Source: an uncultured Pelagibacteraceae bacterium
GTDB lineage: Bacteria; Pseudomonadota; Alphaproteobacteria; Pelagibacterales; Pelagibacteraceae
Direction of reading: 5' to 3'
Length of the DNA: 64,000 nucleotides
NCBI GenBank assembly: GCA_902579465.1
Contig: CACHGV010000002.1
Span: 1-64,000 of the forward strand
The position numbers and the translations under genes are program-made. A model generated the notes under the pieces. That model searched no databases, was not told where the DNA came from, and worked only from the letters and a program-made list of their open reading frames with translations. This document shows positions 26,062 through 36,920 of the stretch, piece by piece. The first letter of the stretch is position 1. The number at the start of each line of letters is the position of its first letter.

Positions 26062-27954
26062 ATGAATTTCAGAAACTTAGCTATGTGGGCGGTAATAGTG
26101 ATTTTGACTATCGGCCTATACAATATGTTCAAAAACCCACAAGGTTCAGTTAATCAAAAAAATAACATTATATTTTCAGAATTTTTAACACAAGTGGATA
26201 ATGGAAGAGTTGTCCAAGTAGAAATTCAAGGCAAAAATATAAAGGGTGTAATGTCTAATGGAGAAATGTTTAATACTTATGCTCCTGATGACCCAAATTT
26301 AATTCAAAAATTGAGTGATAAAGGAGTTAGTATCTCAGCGAGCCCATTAGAAGAAAAAATGCCTTCATTATTTGGAGTACTTTTATCATGGTTTCCTATG
26401 TTACTCTTAATTGCTGTATGGATATTCTTCATGAGACAGATGCAAGGTGGTAAAGGCGGAGCCATGGGCTTTGGAAAATCTAAAGCCAAAATGATGAATG
26501 AGATAAAAGGTAAAGTTACATTTAACGATGTAGCTGGGGTAGAGGAAGCAAAAGAAGAAGTTGAAGAAGTAGTCGAATTTTTAAAAGATCCAAAGAAATT
26601 TAGTAGATTGGGTGGAAAAATACCTCGAGGATGCCTTTTAGTTGGACCTCCTGGAACTGGTAAAACTTTACTAGCAAGAGCTATAGCAGGTGAAGCAGGA
26701 GTACCATTCTTTACCATTTCAGGTTCAGACTTTGTAGAAATGTTTGTTGGTGTTGGAGCTTCAAGAGTTAGAGATATGTTTGAGCAAGGCAAAAAACACT
26801 CACCATGCATTATATTCATTGATGAAATTGATGCAGTTGGAAGAAGTAGAGGCGCTGGTTTAGGTGGTGGTAACGATGAGAGAGAACAAACGCTAAATCA
26901 ATTACTTGTAGAAATGGACGGATTCGATACAAATGAAGGTGTAATAATAATTGCAGCTACTAATAGACCTGATGTGCTCGATCCTGCTTTATTAAGACCA
27001 GGTAGATTTGACAGACAAGTAGTAGTTTCTAATCCTGACTTACTTGGAAGAGAAAAAATATTGAAAGTGCATGCTAAAAAAATATCAATGGCACCAGATG
27101 TCAATTTAAGAACTATTGCAAGAGGAACTCCAGGATTTTCCGGCGCTGATCTGGCTAATTTAGTAAACGAAGCAGCATTATTAGCAGCAAGAAAAAACAA
27201 AAGAATAGTTACATATATGGAATTTGAAGAAGCAAAAGATAAAGTAATGATGGGTTCTGAGAGAAGATCAATGGTAATGAGTGAGGAAGAAAAAAAACTT
27301 ACTGCCTATCATGAAGCTGGTCATGCTATTGTTACTATTAATGAAAAAGCAGCATACCCTATTCATAAAGCAACAATTATTCCGAGAGGAAGAGCATTAG
27401 GAATGGTAATGCAACTTCCCGAAAGAGATGAAGTGTCTCAAACAAGAGAACAACTACATGCCCAAATGGCTATAGCAATGGGTGGACGAGTTGCAGAGGA
27501 AATTATTTTTGGAGATAATAAAGTGACCACTGGGGCTGCAAGTGACATAGAACAAGCGACAAAAAGAGCAAGAGCAATGGTAATGAGAGCAGGATTAAGT
27601 AAAGAGCTTGGTCCAGTTGCTTATGGTGAAAATGAGGAAGAAGTATTCCTTGGAAGATCAGTTGCAAGGCAACAAAATATGTCCGAAGAAACTGCAAGAA
27701 AAGTTGATAAAGAAATAAGAAAATTTGTTGATCAAGGTTATGATAGAGCAAAAAAAGTTTTGACAGATAAAATAGACGACTTGCATAAATTAGCTAAAGC
27801 TTTACTTACTTATGAAACATTGACGGGTCAGGAAATAGAAGACATAGTGAATAGAAATTTATATCCAAAAAATAAAGAGGATTTAAAAGTAGATGAAGAT
27901 GATCAAAGTTCTGCTTTAGGTTCAATGGGACTAAAACCAAAGATTGTTCATTAA
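26062..27954 (+). CDS. ftsH: ATP-dependent zinc metalloprotease FtsH
   Basis: 630 aa. Two N-terminal membrane helices (about residues 5-22 and 102-123), the AAA module with Walker A GPPGTGKT (about 195-202), Walker [14 protein letters not shown] and the second region of homology [17 protein letters not shown], then the zinc site HEAGH (about 417-421). It degrades membrane and regulatory proteins; sigma-32 (encoded at 32437) is a known FtsH substrate in other bacteria. The modulators HflK/HflC are encoded at 56350-58310. Confidence 0.98.
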   Translation: MNFRNLAMWAVIVILTIGLYNMFKNPQGSVNQKNNIIFSEFLTQVDNGRVVQVEIQGKNIKGVMSNGEMFNTYAPDDPNLIQKLSDKGVSISASPLEEKMPSLFGVLLSWFPMLLLIAVWIFFMRQMQGGKGGAMGFGKSKAKMMNEIKGKVTFNDVAGVEEAKEEVEEVVEFLKDPKKFSRLGGKIPRGCLLVGPPGTGKTLLARAIAGEAGVPFFTISGSDFVEMFVGVGASRVRDMFEQGKKHSPCIIFIDEIDAVGRSRGAGLGGGNDEREQTLNQLLVEMDGFDTNEGVIIIAATNRPDVLDPALLRPGRFDRQVVVSNPDLLGREKILKVHAKKISMAPDVNLRTIARGTPGFSGADLANLVNEAALLAARKNKRIVTYMEFEEAKDKVMMGSERRSMVMSEEEKKLTAYHEAGHAIVTINEKAAYPIHKATIIPRGRALGMVMQLPERDEVSQTREQLHAQMAIAMGGRVAEEIIFGDNKVTTGAASDIEQATKRARAMVMRAGLSKELGPVAYGENEEEVFLGRSVARQQNMSEETARKVDKEIRKFVDQGYDRAKKVLTDKIDDLHKLAKALLTYETLTGQEIEDIVNRNLYPKNKEDLKVDEDDQSSALGSMGLKPKIVH

Positions 27955-27960
27955 AGTTTA

Positions 27961-29013
27961 ATGAAAAAATATTACACAAGAGCGTGTAATTTTTATTATA
28001 ATAGAAAATCCAGAGAGAAAGTTAAAAAAAATATTTCAATTCCAGTTAATGGCAGCAAGTCATTTTCATTCGATACTATTGAAATCATTACGAGGAGTAA
28101 TAAAAAAAAAATAAATATCAGAAATATTAAAAATCTTCCTTCAAAAATTAAAAAAAAGGTCTTAATTGATATAAAAAATATATCCAAAGTTAAAAAAATT
28201 CCCAAATTAAAATTTGATGACTTGCCAATATTAATGGGTATTTTAAATATTACACCAGATAGTTTTTCTGATGGTGGAAAATTTAATAAAAAAATTTCTG
28301 CAAGAAAACAGATTAATAAATTAATAGCCGATGGAGCAAAGATAATTGATGTAGGTGGTGAATCTACAAGACCTGGTTCAAAAGAAATATCTCAAACAGA
28401 GGAGTGGCAGAGAGTAAATAAAGTTATGAGTTATTTAAAATCTAAAATTTTTTTTGTTTCTTTAGATACAAGAAAAAGTTTTGTGATGAAAAAAGCTTTA
28501 AAATATAAACTAGACTTAATTAATGATATATCTGGCTTAAGCTATGATAATGAGACAATTAATTTTTTAAAAAAAACAAAGTTACCATTCGTTCTACATC
28601 ATATGAAAGGTAATACAGAAACAATGCAAAAAAATCCTAGCTACAACAATGTTTTGTTAGATATATATGACTATTTCGAAGATAGGCTGAGATTAATTAG
28701 AAAAAGTGGAATTAAACATAATCACATAATCTTAGATCCTGGAGTAGGTTTCGGTAAAAATATGAAACATAATATTACCCTAATCAATAATGTTTCTATT
28801 TTTCATTCTTTAGGATTACCAGTAATGTTAGGAATTTCCAGAAAGAGATTTATAAAAGATATATCTGGAAATAATGATAGCAAAGAAAGAATAGGTGGGA
28901 CTGTGTCTTCAAGTATTTTTAGCATGTTACAAGGAGTACAAATACTTAGGATCCATGATGTTAATGAAGTTAACCAAGGGATAAAAGTTTTTAAAAAACT
29001 AAATTTTAATTAA
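27961..29013 (+). CDS. folP: Dihydropteroate synthase with N-terminal extension
   Basis: 350 aa. The DHPS core starts near residue 87 (LMGILNITPDSFSDGGKF) and includes VGGESTRPG, FVLHHMKG, LDPGVGFGK and GISRKRFI. It condenses 6-hydroxymethyl-dihydropterin-PP with p-aminobenzoate. The ~85-residue basic extension is not part of the catalytic barrel; similar extensions occur in some alphaproteobacterial DHPS proteins. It is 6 bp after ftsH and overlaps glmM by 1 bp. Confidence 0.92.
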   Translation: MKKYYTRACNFYYNRKSREKVKKNISIPVNGSKSFSFDTIEIITRSNKKKINIRNIKNLPSKIKKKVLIDIKNISKVKKIPKLKFDDLPILMGILNITPDSFSDGGKFNKKISARKQINKLIADGAKIIDVGGESTRPGSKEISQTEEWQRVNKVMSYLKSKIFFVSLDTRKSFVMKKALKYKLDLINDISGLSYDNETINFLKKTKLPFVLHHMKGNTETMQKNPSYNNVLLDIYDYFEDRLRLIRKSGIKHNHIILDPGVGFGKNMKHNITLINNVSIFHSLGLPVMLGISRKRFIKDISGNNDSKERIGGTVSSSIFSMLQGVQILRIHDVNEVNQGIKVFKKLNFN

Positions 29014-30344
29014 TGAAAAAAAAATACTTTGGTACAGATGGAATAAGAGGAAAGGTAAATGGTGATAAAATAAATGGTGACATGTTTTTTAAGTTTGGTT
29101 TGGCTGCTGGCACATATTTTAATAATAAAAAAAAAACTAAACAGATAGCAATAATCGCGAAAGATACTAGGTTGTCAGGATATGCACTAGAACCAGCATT
29201 AGTATCCGGATTAACATCAGCTGGAATGCACGTTTTCACTTTTGGACCATTACCAACAAATGGTCTTGCAATGCTTACAAAAAAAATGAGAGCTAATATG
29301 GGAATTATGATCACTGCATCGCATAATTCTTTTTACGATAATGGTTTAAAATTATTTGGACCAAATGGTTTAAAATTATCAGACAAAATTGAAAAGAAAA
29401 TTGAAAAACTAATTGACTCCAAAGTCTCAAAAAAATTATCAAAGCCTGAAATATTAGGCAGAGTAAAAAGATTAGAGAATGGCTCAAATAAATATCTTGA
29501 AATTTTAAAAACAAATTTTCCTAAACAATTTAATTTAAGAGGTTTAAGAATTACAGTAGATTGTGCCAATGGAGCTGCTTATAAAGTAGGACCTCAATTG
29601 TTTAGATCATTGGGTGCAACAGTTAATGAAATTGGAACTACACCAAATGGATTTAATATAAATAAAAAATGTGGTTCTACATTTCCTAATAAAATTAAAT
29701 ATCATACAAAAAAAAATAAATCCCATATTGGAATTTCATTGGATGGGGATGCAGACAGAATTATAGTTTGTGATGAAAAGAGCAACATTATTGATGGAGA
29801 CAAAATAATAGCTATGCTAGCAACAAGATGGAAAAGAAAAAAAATTCTAAAAGGCGGTGTTGTAGGAACCTTAATGACAAACTATGGATTACAAAAATAT
29901 TTTTCTAAAAATAAGATAAAGTTTATAAGATCTAAAGTTGGTGATAGGTATGTAAAAGAAGCAATGCAGAAAAGTAAATTTAATTTAGGAGGAGAACAAT
30001 CCGGTCATATTATCCTTGGCAAATTTGCAACTACAGGCGATGGTTTATTGGTAGCACTAGAAATTCTCTTTTCTATGAGAAAGGGAAAAAAAGCGAGTGA
30101 AGTATTTAAAAATTTTACACCTACTCCCCAATTGCTAGAAAATGTTGAGGTAAAGGATAAATCGATAATAGATAGCCTTAGGTGCAAAAATGCAATTAAA
30201 AAAGCAAACAGTTTAATAAAAGGAAAAGGCAGAATGTTAGTGAGAAAATCTGGAACTGAACCAGTAGTAAGAATAATGTGTGAAACTGATGATAAAACTA
30301 TGCTTTCAAAATGTGTTAATATTGTAAAAAAATCAATTATATAA
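29013..30344 (+). CDS. glmM: Phosphoglucosamine mutase
   Basis: 443 aa alpha-D-phosphohexomutase. FGTDGIRG at the N-terminus, the phosphoserine loop TASHNSFYDNGLK (about residues 99-111), the metal-binding GDADR (about 244-248) and the C-terminal RKSGTEPVVR phosphate-binding loop are all intact. It makes glucosamine-1-phosphate for peptidoglycan and LPS. The ftsH-folP-glmM order is conserved in proteobacteria. Confidence 0.97.
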   Translation: MKKKYFGTDGIRGKVNGDKINGDMFFKFGLAAGTYFNNKKKTKQIAIIAKDTRLSGYALEPALVSGLTSAGMHVFTFGPLPTNGLAMLTKKMRANMGIMITASHNSFYDNGLKLFGPNGLKLSDKIEKKIEKLIDSKVSKKLSKPEILGRVKRLENGSNKYLEILKTNFPKQFNLRGLRITVDCANGAAYKVGPQLFRSLGATVNEIGTTPNGFNINKKCGSTFPNKIKYHTKKNKSHIGISLDGDADRIIVCDEKSNIIDGDKIIAMLATRWKRKKILKGGVVGTLMTNYGLQKYFSKNKIKFIRSKVGDRYVKEAMQKSKFNLGGEQSGHIILGKFATTGDGLLVALEILFSMRKGKKASEVFKNFTPTPQLLENVEVKDKSIIDSLRCKNAIKKANSLIKGKGRMLVRKSGTEPVVRIMCETDDKTMLSKCVNIVKKSII

Positions 30345-30345
30345 C

Positions 30346-31158
30346 TTGAAAATAAAATCTAAAATTTTAATTATTGCTGGTTCAGACTCTTCTGGCGGTG
30401 CAGGCATACAAGCAGACATTAAAACTGTCACATCGCTTGGCTCATATGCAATGACTGCCATAACTGCAATAACATCACAAAATACAACAGGTGTTAAATC
30501 AATAATTCCAGTGGATAGTAAAGAAATTTCTAATCAAATTGAATTTACAGCAAAAGATATAAAACCAGACGCTGTTAAAATAGGAATGCTTCATTCAAAA
30601 GAGGTTATAAATTCAGTAGTAAAATCGTTAAAAAAGATAAAAGCAAAAAAAATAATATTAGATCCTGTGATGGTAGCAAAGGGTGGAAAAAAATTAATAA
30701 ATGACCCAGATATTAATATTTTAAAAAAAAAACTTTTATCTGAAGCAGATTTAATTACACCAAATATACCTGAAGCAGAAATTTTAACCAATTTTAAAAT
30801 ATCAAACATCCAGGATGTAATTTTAGCAGGTAACCATTTAATAGAATTGGGTGCAAATAATGTCCTTATTAAAGGAGGTCATTTAAATTATAATAATATT
30901 CAAGACGTATTTATTAATAAAAAAGAAATCACAATCTTTAAAAATAAGAAAATAAATACAAAAAATAGCCACGGCACTGGTTGCACTCTTTCGAGCGCTA
31001 TAACCACCTACTTTTCATGTGGAAAAACTTTAAAGAAATCTTGTGAAATGGGAATTAAATATGTAAATCATTCCTTAAGAACACAACCAAACTTAGGGAA
31101 AGGTCACGGTCCTGTAAACCATTTAAACAGTATACAAATTAAAAAAAATTTTAGATGA
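30346..31158 (+). CDS. thiD: Hydroxymethylpyrimidine/phosphomethylpyrimidine kinase
   Basis: 270 aa ribokinase-family kinase. [18 protein letters not shown] at the N-terminus and the anion-hole [13 protein letters not shown] near residues 207-219 are diagnostic. It phosphorylates HMP to HMP-PP, the partner substrate of the ThiE encoded at 10523. The start is TTG at 30346, one base after glmM. The stop overlaps purA by 4 bp. Confidence 0.94.
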   Translation: MKIKSKILIIAGSDSSGGAGIQADIKTVTSLGSYAMTAITAITSQNTTGVKSIIPVDSKEISNQIEFTAKDIKPDAVKIGMLHSKEVINSVVKSLKKIKAKKIILDPVMVAKGGKKLINDPDINILKKKLLSEADLITPNIPEAEILTNFKISNIQDVILAGNHLIELGANNVLIKGGHLNYNNIQDVFINKKEITIFKNKKINTKNSHGTGCTLSSAITTYFSCGKTLKKSCEMGIKYVNHSLRTQPNLGKGHGPVNHLNSIQIKKNFR

Positions 31159-32447
31159 AAAATGTAGTTGTAGTTGGGTCACAATGGGGAGACGAAGGAA
31201 AAGGTAAAATTGTTGATTGGCTATCAAGTGAGGCAGACGTAATTGTAAGATTTCAAGGTGGGCATAATGCTGGCCACACTCTTGTTATAGATAGTATAGT
31301 TTACAAATTAAGACTGTTACCATCAGGAATAGTTAGAAAAAATAAAATATCAATTATTGGAAATGGCGTAGTGGTTGATCCATGGGCACTTTTAGATGAG
31401 ATTGATGAAATTAAATCTAAAGGTGTTGAAGTTAATCCTGATAATTTAATTTTGTCTGAAGCAGCCACTCTTATCTTGCCATTTCATAAAGAAATGGATG
31501 AGATTAGAGAAGATGCGGCAGGAAAATCAAAAATAGGAACTACAAGAAGAGGAATAGGACCAGCGTATGAAGATAAGATTGGCAGAAGATCAATAAGAGT
31601 AATGGATCTTGCATCAGAAAATAATTTGGATAAAAGATTAGACGTGGTATTGAGTCATCATAATGCCATAAGAAAAGGTTTAGGAAAAACTGAATTTGAA
31701 AAAGAGCAATTAAAAAAAAATCTTTTAAATATTGCACCACAAATACTTAAATTTTCACAACCAGTATGGAAAAAAATAGATGAATTTAAATATCAAAACA
31801 AAAAAATATTATTTGAAGGTGCACAAGGAATTCTTTTAGACGTTGACCATGGGACTTATCCATTTGTAACCTCATCTAATACTGTCGCTTCGTCTGCTGC
31901 GACCGGCTCAGGCTGTGGCATAAACTCCATTAACTATGTTTTAGGTATTACAAAAGCATACACCACAAGAGTTGGAGAGGGCCCTTTTCCAACAGAACTA
32001 ACAGATGAAATAGGCGACTTACTTGGAACAAGAGGAAAAGAATTCGGAACCGTCACTAGTCGAAAACGAAGATGTGGTTGGTTTGACGGGGTCCTTGTAA
32101 GACAAACTCTTAAAATTTCAGGAATTGATGGAATTGCACTAACCAAACTAGATGTACTAGACGAACTAGATGAAATTAAAATGTGTATTGCTTATGAGAT
32201 AAATGGGAAAAAATATGATTACCTCCCAGCTTCGGTTGATGATCAATTTATGGCTAGACCAATATATAAATGCTATAAAGGTTGGAAATCTTCAACAGTA
32301 GGTATAAAAAAATTTGAAGAATTACCGAAAAATGCAAAAAATTACATAAAAGAATTAGAAAAGTTTATTGAGACTAGAATTTCAAGTATTTCAACCAGTC
32401 CTGAGAGAAATGATACAATCTTAATACAAGATCCCTTTAATCTTTAA
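31155..32447 (+). CDS. purA: Adenylosuccinate synthetase
   Basis: 430 aa. [13 protein letters not shown] (residues 5-17), [24 protein letters not shown] and the C-terminal [11 protein letters not shown] match PurA throughout. It makes adenylosuccinate from IMP and aspartate with GTP. It overlaps thiD by 4 bp, and its 3' end overlaps that of the convergent rpoH by 11 bp. Confidence 0.98.
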   Translation: MKNVVVVGSQWGDEGKGKIVDWLSSEADVIVRFQGGHNAGHTLVIDSIVYKLRLLPSGIVRKNKISIIGNGVVVDPWALLDEIDEIKSKGVEVNPDNLILSEAATLILPFHKEMDEIREDAAGKSKIGTTRRGIGPAYEDKIGRRSIRVMDLASENNLDKRLDVVLSHHNAIRKGLGKTEFEKEQLKKNLLNIAPQILKFSQPVWKKIDEFKYQNKKILFEGAQGILLDVDHGTYPFVTSSNTVASSAATGSGCGINSINYVLGITKAYTTRVGEGPFPTELTDEIGDLLGTRGKEFGTVTSRKRRCGWFDGVLVRQTLKISGIDGIALTKLDVLDELDEIKMCIAYEINGKKYDYLPASVDDQFMARPIYKCYKGWKSSTVGIKKFEELPKNAKNYIKELEKFIETRISSISTSPERNDTILIQDPFNL

Positions 32448-33333
32448 CTGCAGGTAATAAGTTTTTTGATTTTGCAGAATTCAGCATATGCTTTTGTAGT
32501 TTCTCAAAAGCTTTATTTTCTATTTGTCTTACTCTTTCTCTACTTATTTTATACTTTTTGCTTAGCTCATCTAAAGTGATAGGATCGTCTGTTAATCTTC
32601 TTGAGTATAAAATTTTTCTTTCTCTCTCATTCAGTACTTTAATAGAATCTTGAAGTAGATCTTTTCTTTGCTCCATTTCATCATTTTGAGCAATTTTTAA
32701 TTCATGATCCATTTCGTTATCAACTACCCAGTCTTGCCATTCATCCCCATCTTCACCTATGGGAGCATTTAAAGATTGTTCTTTACCTGAAAGTCTTCTA
32801 TTCATAGATACAACCTCACTCTCGCTTACTGAAAGTCTTTTAGCTATATCTTCAACATGTTCTTTTCTTAGGTCTCCCTCCAAACGAGGAGCTATTTGGT
32901 TTTTAATTTTTTTTAGATTAAAAAAAAGTTTTTTTTGTGCAGTTGTTGTTCCTATTTTAACTAAGCTCCATGACCTTAATATGTATTCTTGTATTGAAGC
33001 TTTGATCCACCACATTGCATAAGTTGCAAGTCTAAAACCTTTTTCTGGTTCAAATTTTTTTACCGCTTGCATTAATCCTACGTTACCTTCAGATATCATC
33101 TCATTGAGAGGTAAACCGTAACCTTTGTAGCCCATTGCTATCTTCGCAACCAGTCTTAAATGGCTTGTTACAAGTTTTTCTGCTGATTTAACATTACCAG
33201 TTGATTGCCAATTTTTAGCTAACATATATTCTTCTTCAGCTGCAAGCATTGGAAACTTCTTAATCTGAGCAAGATACGCAGTTAATCCACCTTCATTAGA
33301 AAGTGCTGGTAAGTTATATGTATTTTTATTCAT
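32437..33333 (-). CDS. rpoH: RNA polymerase sigma-32 factor
   Basis: 298 aa. Region 2 ([32 protein letters not shown]) and region 4 ([19 protein letters not shown]) are clear. The [12 protein letters not shown] segment corresponds to the RpoH box that sets heat-shock sigma factors apart from the housekeeping factor. Role: heat-shock transcription; likely targets include ftsH. Its 3' end overlaps that of purA. Intergenic space upstream (33334-33379) is only 46 bp and holds no clear promoter. Confidence 0.93.
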   Translation of the reverse strand: MNKNTYNLPALSNEGGLTAYLAQIKKFPMLAAEEEYMLAKNWQSTGNVKSAEKLVTSHLRLVAKIAMGYKGYGLPLNEMISEGNVGLMQAVKKFEPEKGFRLATYAMWWIKASIQEYILRSWSLVKIGTTTAQKKLFFNLKKIKNQIAPRLEGDLRKEHVEDIAKRLSVSESEVVSMNRRLSGKEQSLNAPIGEDGDEWQDWVVDNEMDHELKIAQNDEMEQRKDLLQDSIKVLNERERKILYSRRLTDDPITLDELSKKYKISRERVRQIENKAFEKLQKHMLNSAKSKNLLPAVKD

Positions 33334-33379
33334 TTGAAGTATTTATTTAATAAATAAATTAATTTTTACAATGCTTTTA

Positions 33380-34357
33380 TTACTTGAATTTTCTTAGCTT
33401 TTTTAAAATCTTTTCTAAATCTGATGGTAATTTTGATGTAAATTCAAGTCTCTCGTTATTTTTAGGATGATTAAAACCAATAGTTCTCGCATGTAAAAAT
33501 TGTCTATTAAGTTCAGTTATACTCTTGTCAAGCTCATTATCAATATTTACAATTTTTTTATATTTTTTTTTGTATTTTTTATCACCTAAAATATTATTAC
33601 CTTTGTAAGACAGATGAACTCTTATTTGGTGCGTTCTTCCTGTTTCAAGTTTACATTCAATGAGACTAAATGTTGGAATTTTATCATTCTCAAATATTTC
33701 TAAAGTCTTATAATTTGTCACAGCCCTTTTACCTTTTTTAGACGAAACTTCCATCATTTGTCTATTTCTTGAGCTTCGTGTTATAAACGTTTCTATTTTT
33801 CCATTTTGAGGTCTTATTTTGCCCCAGACTAGAGCTTGATAAACTCGAGTAATAGAGTGATCTGAAAATTGTTTTGATAAATTTTCGTGTGAAATATTAT
33901 TTTTAGCAATAACTATTAATCCAGATGTATCTTTGTCTATCCTATGTACAATTCCAGGCCTTAGTTCATTTCCAATATTTGATAAATTGTTGCTATCATA
34001 GTTTATCAACGCATTTACAATAGTATTGTCATAATTACCTGGACTAGGATGCATGGAAATTCCTGCAGATTTATTAATAACAATTATATCTTTATCTTCG
34101 TGAACAATATCAAGAGGATATTGAAATGGCTTAAGAGACTCTTTTTTAGGCTCTGAAATCTCAAAATAAATTTCATCATTCAATTTAATTTTTTTAGAAG
34201 GGTCAGTAATAATAATATTATTTATTTTTAACTTATTTTCTAAAATTAAACTTTTTACTCTTGATCTACTTAATTTATTATCCTGATTAGATAATAGAAT
34301 GTCTATTCTTAAATTTTTTTCTTTATTTTTGACTTTTATATTTATAATACTTTTCAT
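33380..34357 (-). CDS. rluD: RluD-type 23S rRNA pseudouridine synthase
   Basis: About 325 aa. An N-terminal S4-like RNA-binding segment (RVKSLILENKLKINN) is followed by the pseudouridine synthase core with the catalytic Asp in HRIDKDTSGLIVIAKN and RQFLHARTIGFNHP. I start at ATG 34357; extending to 34393 would run into the tRNA-Arg gene. Gene context (rpoH-rluD) is frequent in alphaproteobacteria. RluD versus RluC-type target sites cannot be distinguished with certainty. Confidence 0.9.
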   Translation of the reverse strand: MKSIINIKVKNKEKNLRIDILLSNQDNKLSRSRVKSLILENKLKINNIIITDPSKKIKLNDEIYFEISEPKKESLKPFQYPLDIVHEDKDIIVINKSAGISMHPSPGNYDNTIVNALINYDSNNLSNIGNELRPGIVHRIDKDTSGLIVIAKNNISHENLSKQFSDHSITRVYQALVWGKIRPQNGKIETFITRSSRNRQMMEVSSKKGKRAVTNYKTLEIFENDKIPTFSLIECKLETGRTHQIRVHLSYKGNNILGDKKYKKKYKKIVNIDNELDKSITELNRQFLHARTIGFNHPKNNERLEFTSKLPSDLEKILKKLRKFK

Positions 34358-34378
34358 ATTGATATAATTATACAATAT

Positions 34379-34455
34379 GCGCTTGTAGCTCAACTGGATA
34401 GAGCGCCAGATTTCGGCTCTGGAGGTTCAGGGTTCGACTCCTTGCGGGCGCACCA
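34379..34455 (+). tRNA. tRNA-Arg (anticodon TCG)
   Basis: 77 nt with encoded CCA. The acceptor GCGCTTG pairs with CGGGCGC, the anticodon arm reads CCAGA-TTTCGGC-TCTGG, giving anticodon TCG, and the T arm contains GGTTCGACTCC. It is head-to-head with rluD (21 bp from its start) and its CCA abuts the stop of the minus-strand ABC permease gene. It is one of the densest packings in the window. Confidence 0.95.
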
Positions 34456-35247
34456 TTATTCGCCCATATTAATCAAAGTCCCCTTTTTTTTTGCAGCATT
34501 GAAAGAATAATAAAATAATCCAATTGAAAGAGAAAAGTAAAAAGCGTTCCACATAAACGCATAGTAAACATTTTCAACATTAACTGTTTGGTTAATCAAA
34601 ATATTTCTAGCTTCTTCAAATATGTATACTAAAGGCAAAACATATGCTATTTTTTGAAATATTTCTGGAAGAGTTTCTATTGGATAATAAATACATCCAA
34701 AGGGAGCGAGCAAAAACATTGTTGACCATGCGATATTTTCAAATGAAGGACCAAATCTAAGCAAACCCGAGGAAACTAAAATACCAAGTGTAATTCCAAA
34801 AATATAAAGACTTAAAAAAAGAAAGAATAAAAATATTCCTAAATCTAAAATTGAAATTCCAAACAATGGGGATGTAAGTAAAATTGCAGGAACTAGGCCA
34901 ATTAGGGATCTAATTAATGCAGTTATAACAAGTGAGGTTAATATCTCACCAATTCTCATTGGTGCTATGAAAAGATTAGTGAAATTTCTACTCCAAATTT
35001 CTTCTAAAAAAAGCATATTGAAACCAATACTTGTTCTAAACAAAAAATCATAAAGTATTGCACAAGTAAGAATTACACCAACTGCATTGTTATAATAAGT
35101 TGTATGCGTAGCAAAAAAATTAGATATAAATCCCCATAATGTGATTTGAATAGATGGCCAGTAAACTAAATCTAATATTCTGGGAAATGATCTAGTGATT
35201 AGATAAAAATGCCTTAAGAATAAACCATATATTCTAGTTAAACTCAC
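34456..35247 (-). CDS. ABC-2 type transporter permease
   Basis: 263 aa with about six membrane helices. Hydrophobic stretches lie near residues 33-55, 59-80, 108-135, 140-165, 175-190 and 230-250. The fold and the ATPase gene next to it (14-bp overlap) indicate an ABC-2 exporter. Substrate unknown; the DrrB/NodJ-like architecture suits polysaccharides, lipids or drugs. The stop lies directly beside the tRNA-Arg CCA end. Confidence 0.85.
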   Translation of the reverse strand: MSLTRIYGLFLRHFYLITRSFPRILDLVYWPSIQITLWGFISNFFATHTTYYNNAVGVILTCAILYDFLFRTSIGFNMLFLEEIWSRNFTNLFIAPMRIGEILTSLVITALIRSLIGLVPAILLTSPLFGISILDLGIFLFFLFLSLYIFGITLGILVSSGLLRFGPSFENIAWSTMFLLAPFGCIYYPIETLPEIFQKIAYVLPLVYIFEEARNILINQTVNVENVYYAFMWNAFYFSLSIGLFYYSFNAAKKKGTLINMGE

Positions 35248-35971
35248 TTTTACTCCTTGATAGTTTTAGAAAAACTTCCTCTAAATTTGTTCTTCCATGT
35301 TTTGTAATTAAATCTTCAGGTTTACCTTGGTCAATTATTTCTCCATTTTTCATCATTAATACAGATTTACATAAGCGTGTGACTTCATTCATATTATGAG
35401 AAGCTAAAAGTATCGAAATTTTTTTTTCTTTTTTGTATTCCTCTAAAAAAGTTCTAACAAAATCTCCTACTTCTGGGTCTAAAGAAGCAGTTGGTTCATC
35501 AAGTAGCAGAACTTTTGGTTCATTCACTAGTGCTTTGGCCAAACTTACTCTGTTCTTTTGACCTGATGAAAGCTCCCCAGTAATACTGTTTAATAACTCT
35601 CCTATTCTTAGCTTTTCCGACAAATACTCAATTCGCTCCTTAATATTTTTAACTTTATAAAGTTTAGAGTAAACATATAAATTTTGTCTAACTGTAAGTT
35701 TTTTGGGGAGTTCAATATAAGGCGATATAAAATTAATCATTTCAAGAATTTTAATTCTATTTTCTTCAAGTTTAAGATTATTGATAAATATTTGACCACT
35801 AGTAGGTTTAAGTAAGCCTAGCAACATTCCAATAGTTGTTGTTTTTCCCGATCCATTAGGACCTAGCAAACCTAAAATTTCGTCTTCTTCTACATTAAAG
35901 GATATACCTTTTACAGCTTCTTTTTTTCCATAATTTTTTTTTATATTCTTAACTTCAATTAAATTTTTCAT
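35234..35971 (-). CDS. ABC-2 type transporter ATPase
   Basis: 245 aa. Walker A GPNGSGKTT (about residues 36-44), the ABC signature as LSSGQKNR (about 139-146), Walker B VLLLDEPTASLDPEVG and the switch histidine in LASHN. It powers the membrane partner encoded by the overlapping downstream gene. It overlaps tsaC by 4 bp. Substrate unknown. Confidence 0.93.
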   Translation of the reverse strand: MKNLIEVKNIKKNYGKKEAVKGISFNVEEDEILGLLGPNGSGKTTTIGMLLGLLKPTSGQIFINNLKLEENRIKILEMINFISPYIELPKKLTVRQNLYVYSKLYKVKNIKERIEYLSEKLRIGELLNSITGELSSGQKNRVSLAKALVNEPKVLLLDEPTASLDPEVGDFVRTFLEEYKKEKKISILLASHNMNEVTRLCKSVLMMKNGEIIDQGKPEDLITKHGRTNLEEVFLKLSRSKSEFN

Positions 35972-36900
35972 TTTTTTGACGCTCTTAAAATTCTATCATT
36001 AATAGCTTCACCAATATTAATATTTGGTATTTTTTCTATAGCAATTTTTTTGTACCCATTTTTTTTTATACTTCTTAAAGTCTTATATAAGTTTTTTGCA
36101 GCTTCTTTTAAGTTACTTGTCTTACTTATATAAAAATAGTTTTTGTCTAATTTTTTTCTTTTTTTTATTAAGATATATGCTTCGTTTTGATAATTCTTTT
36201 TGGCATTTAGTCTCACAGGTACCCCAGGTGAATAATGCAATTTGCTATTCCCAGGAACTTTTATTCTAATTTTTTTTTTATTTTTATTATCTGGTCGATT
36301 AATTAATTTATAAATTAATTTACTGTTTGTTCCACCTAGTCTTAAAATATAAGGTTTTCCAATAAGATTTATGATAGTTGATTCTAAACCTATTTTCGAA
36401 GAACCACCATCTAAGATAAACTTCAATTTAGAACCAAATTCATCAATTACATCCTGTTTAGAAACTGGACTTATACTTGTTGAAATATTTGCACTAGGAG
36501 CTGCCAGTGGATAATTAATTTTTTTTAAGAGTTTTCTAGATAGAGGATGACTTGGAAATCTTACTGCTATTGAATTTGAGTTATTTGTAATAATCTTTGA
36601 AATCCCACTTTTCTTTTTTAATTTTAAAACAAATGATATTGGTCCTGGGCAAAATTTTTTATAAAGCTTAATAAAAGTGTTATTTATATCACAATCTTTT
36701 TTTAAGTCATTAATACTATAATAATGAACAATTAAAGGATTGTTACTTGGTCTTTTTTTTAATTTATATACTTTAGAAACTGCTTTATCTGAATACGCAT
36801 TTCCTGCCAAACCATAGACTGTCTCGGTAGGTATCGCTATACACTCATTATTATTTAAGTATTTTATTGCTTTTTTAATATTTGAATCATTCTTTTTCAT
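35968..36900 (-). CDS. L-threonylcarbamoyladenylate synthase (Sua5 type)
   Basis: 310 aa. The YrdC/Sua5 core includes AIPTETVYGLAGNA (residues ~22-35), KKRPSNNPLIVH and GGSSKIGLESTI. The C-terminal ~110 residues form the extra Sua5 domain, so this is the long Sua5 form and not the short TsaC. It makes threonylcarbamoyl-AMP for t6A37 modification of ANN-reading tRNAs. It is divergent from xseB, with only 20 bp between start codons. Confidence 0.92.
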   Translation of the reverse strand: MKKNDSNIKKAIKYLNNNECIAIPTETVYGLAGNAYSDKAVSKVYKLKKRPSNNPLIVHYYSINDLKKDCDINNTFIKLYKKFCPGPISFVLKLKKKSGISKIITNNSNSIAVRFPSHPLSRKLLKKINYPLAAPSANISTSISPVSKQDVIDEFGSKLKFILDGGSSKIGLESTIINLIGKPYILRLGGTNSKLIYKLINRPDNKNKKKIRIKVPGNSKLHYSPGVPVRLNAKKNYQNEAYILIKKRKKLDKNYFYISKTSNLKEAAKNLYKTLRSIKKNGYKKIAIEKIPNINIGEAINDRILRASKK

Positions 36901-36920
36901 ATAATATTACCAACTAATAT

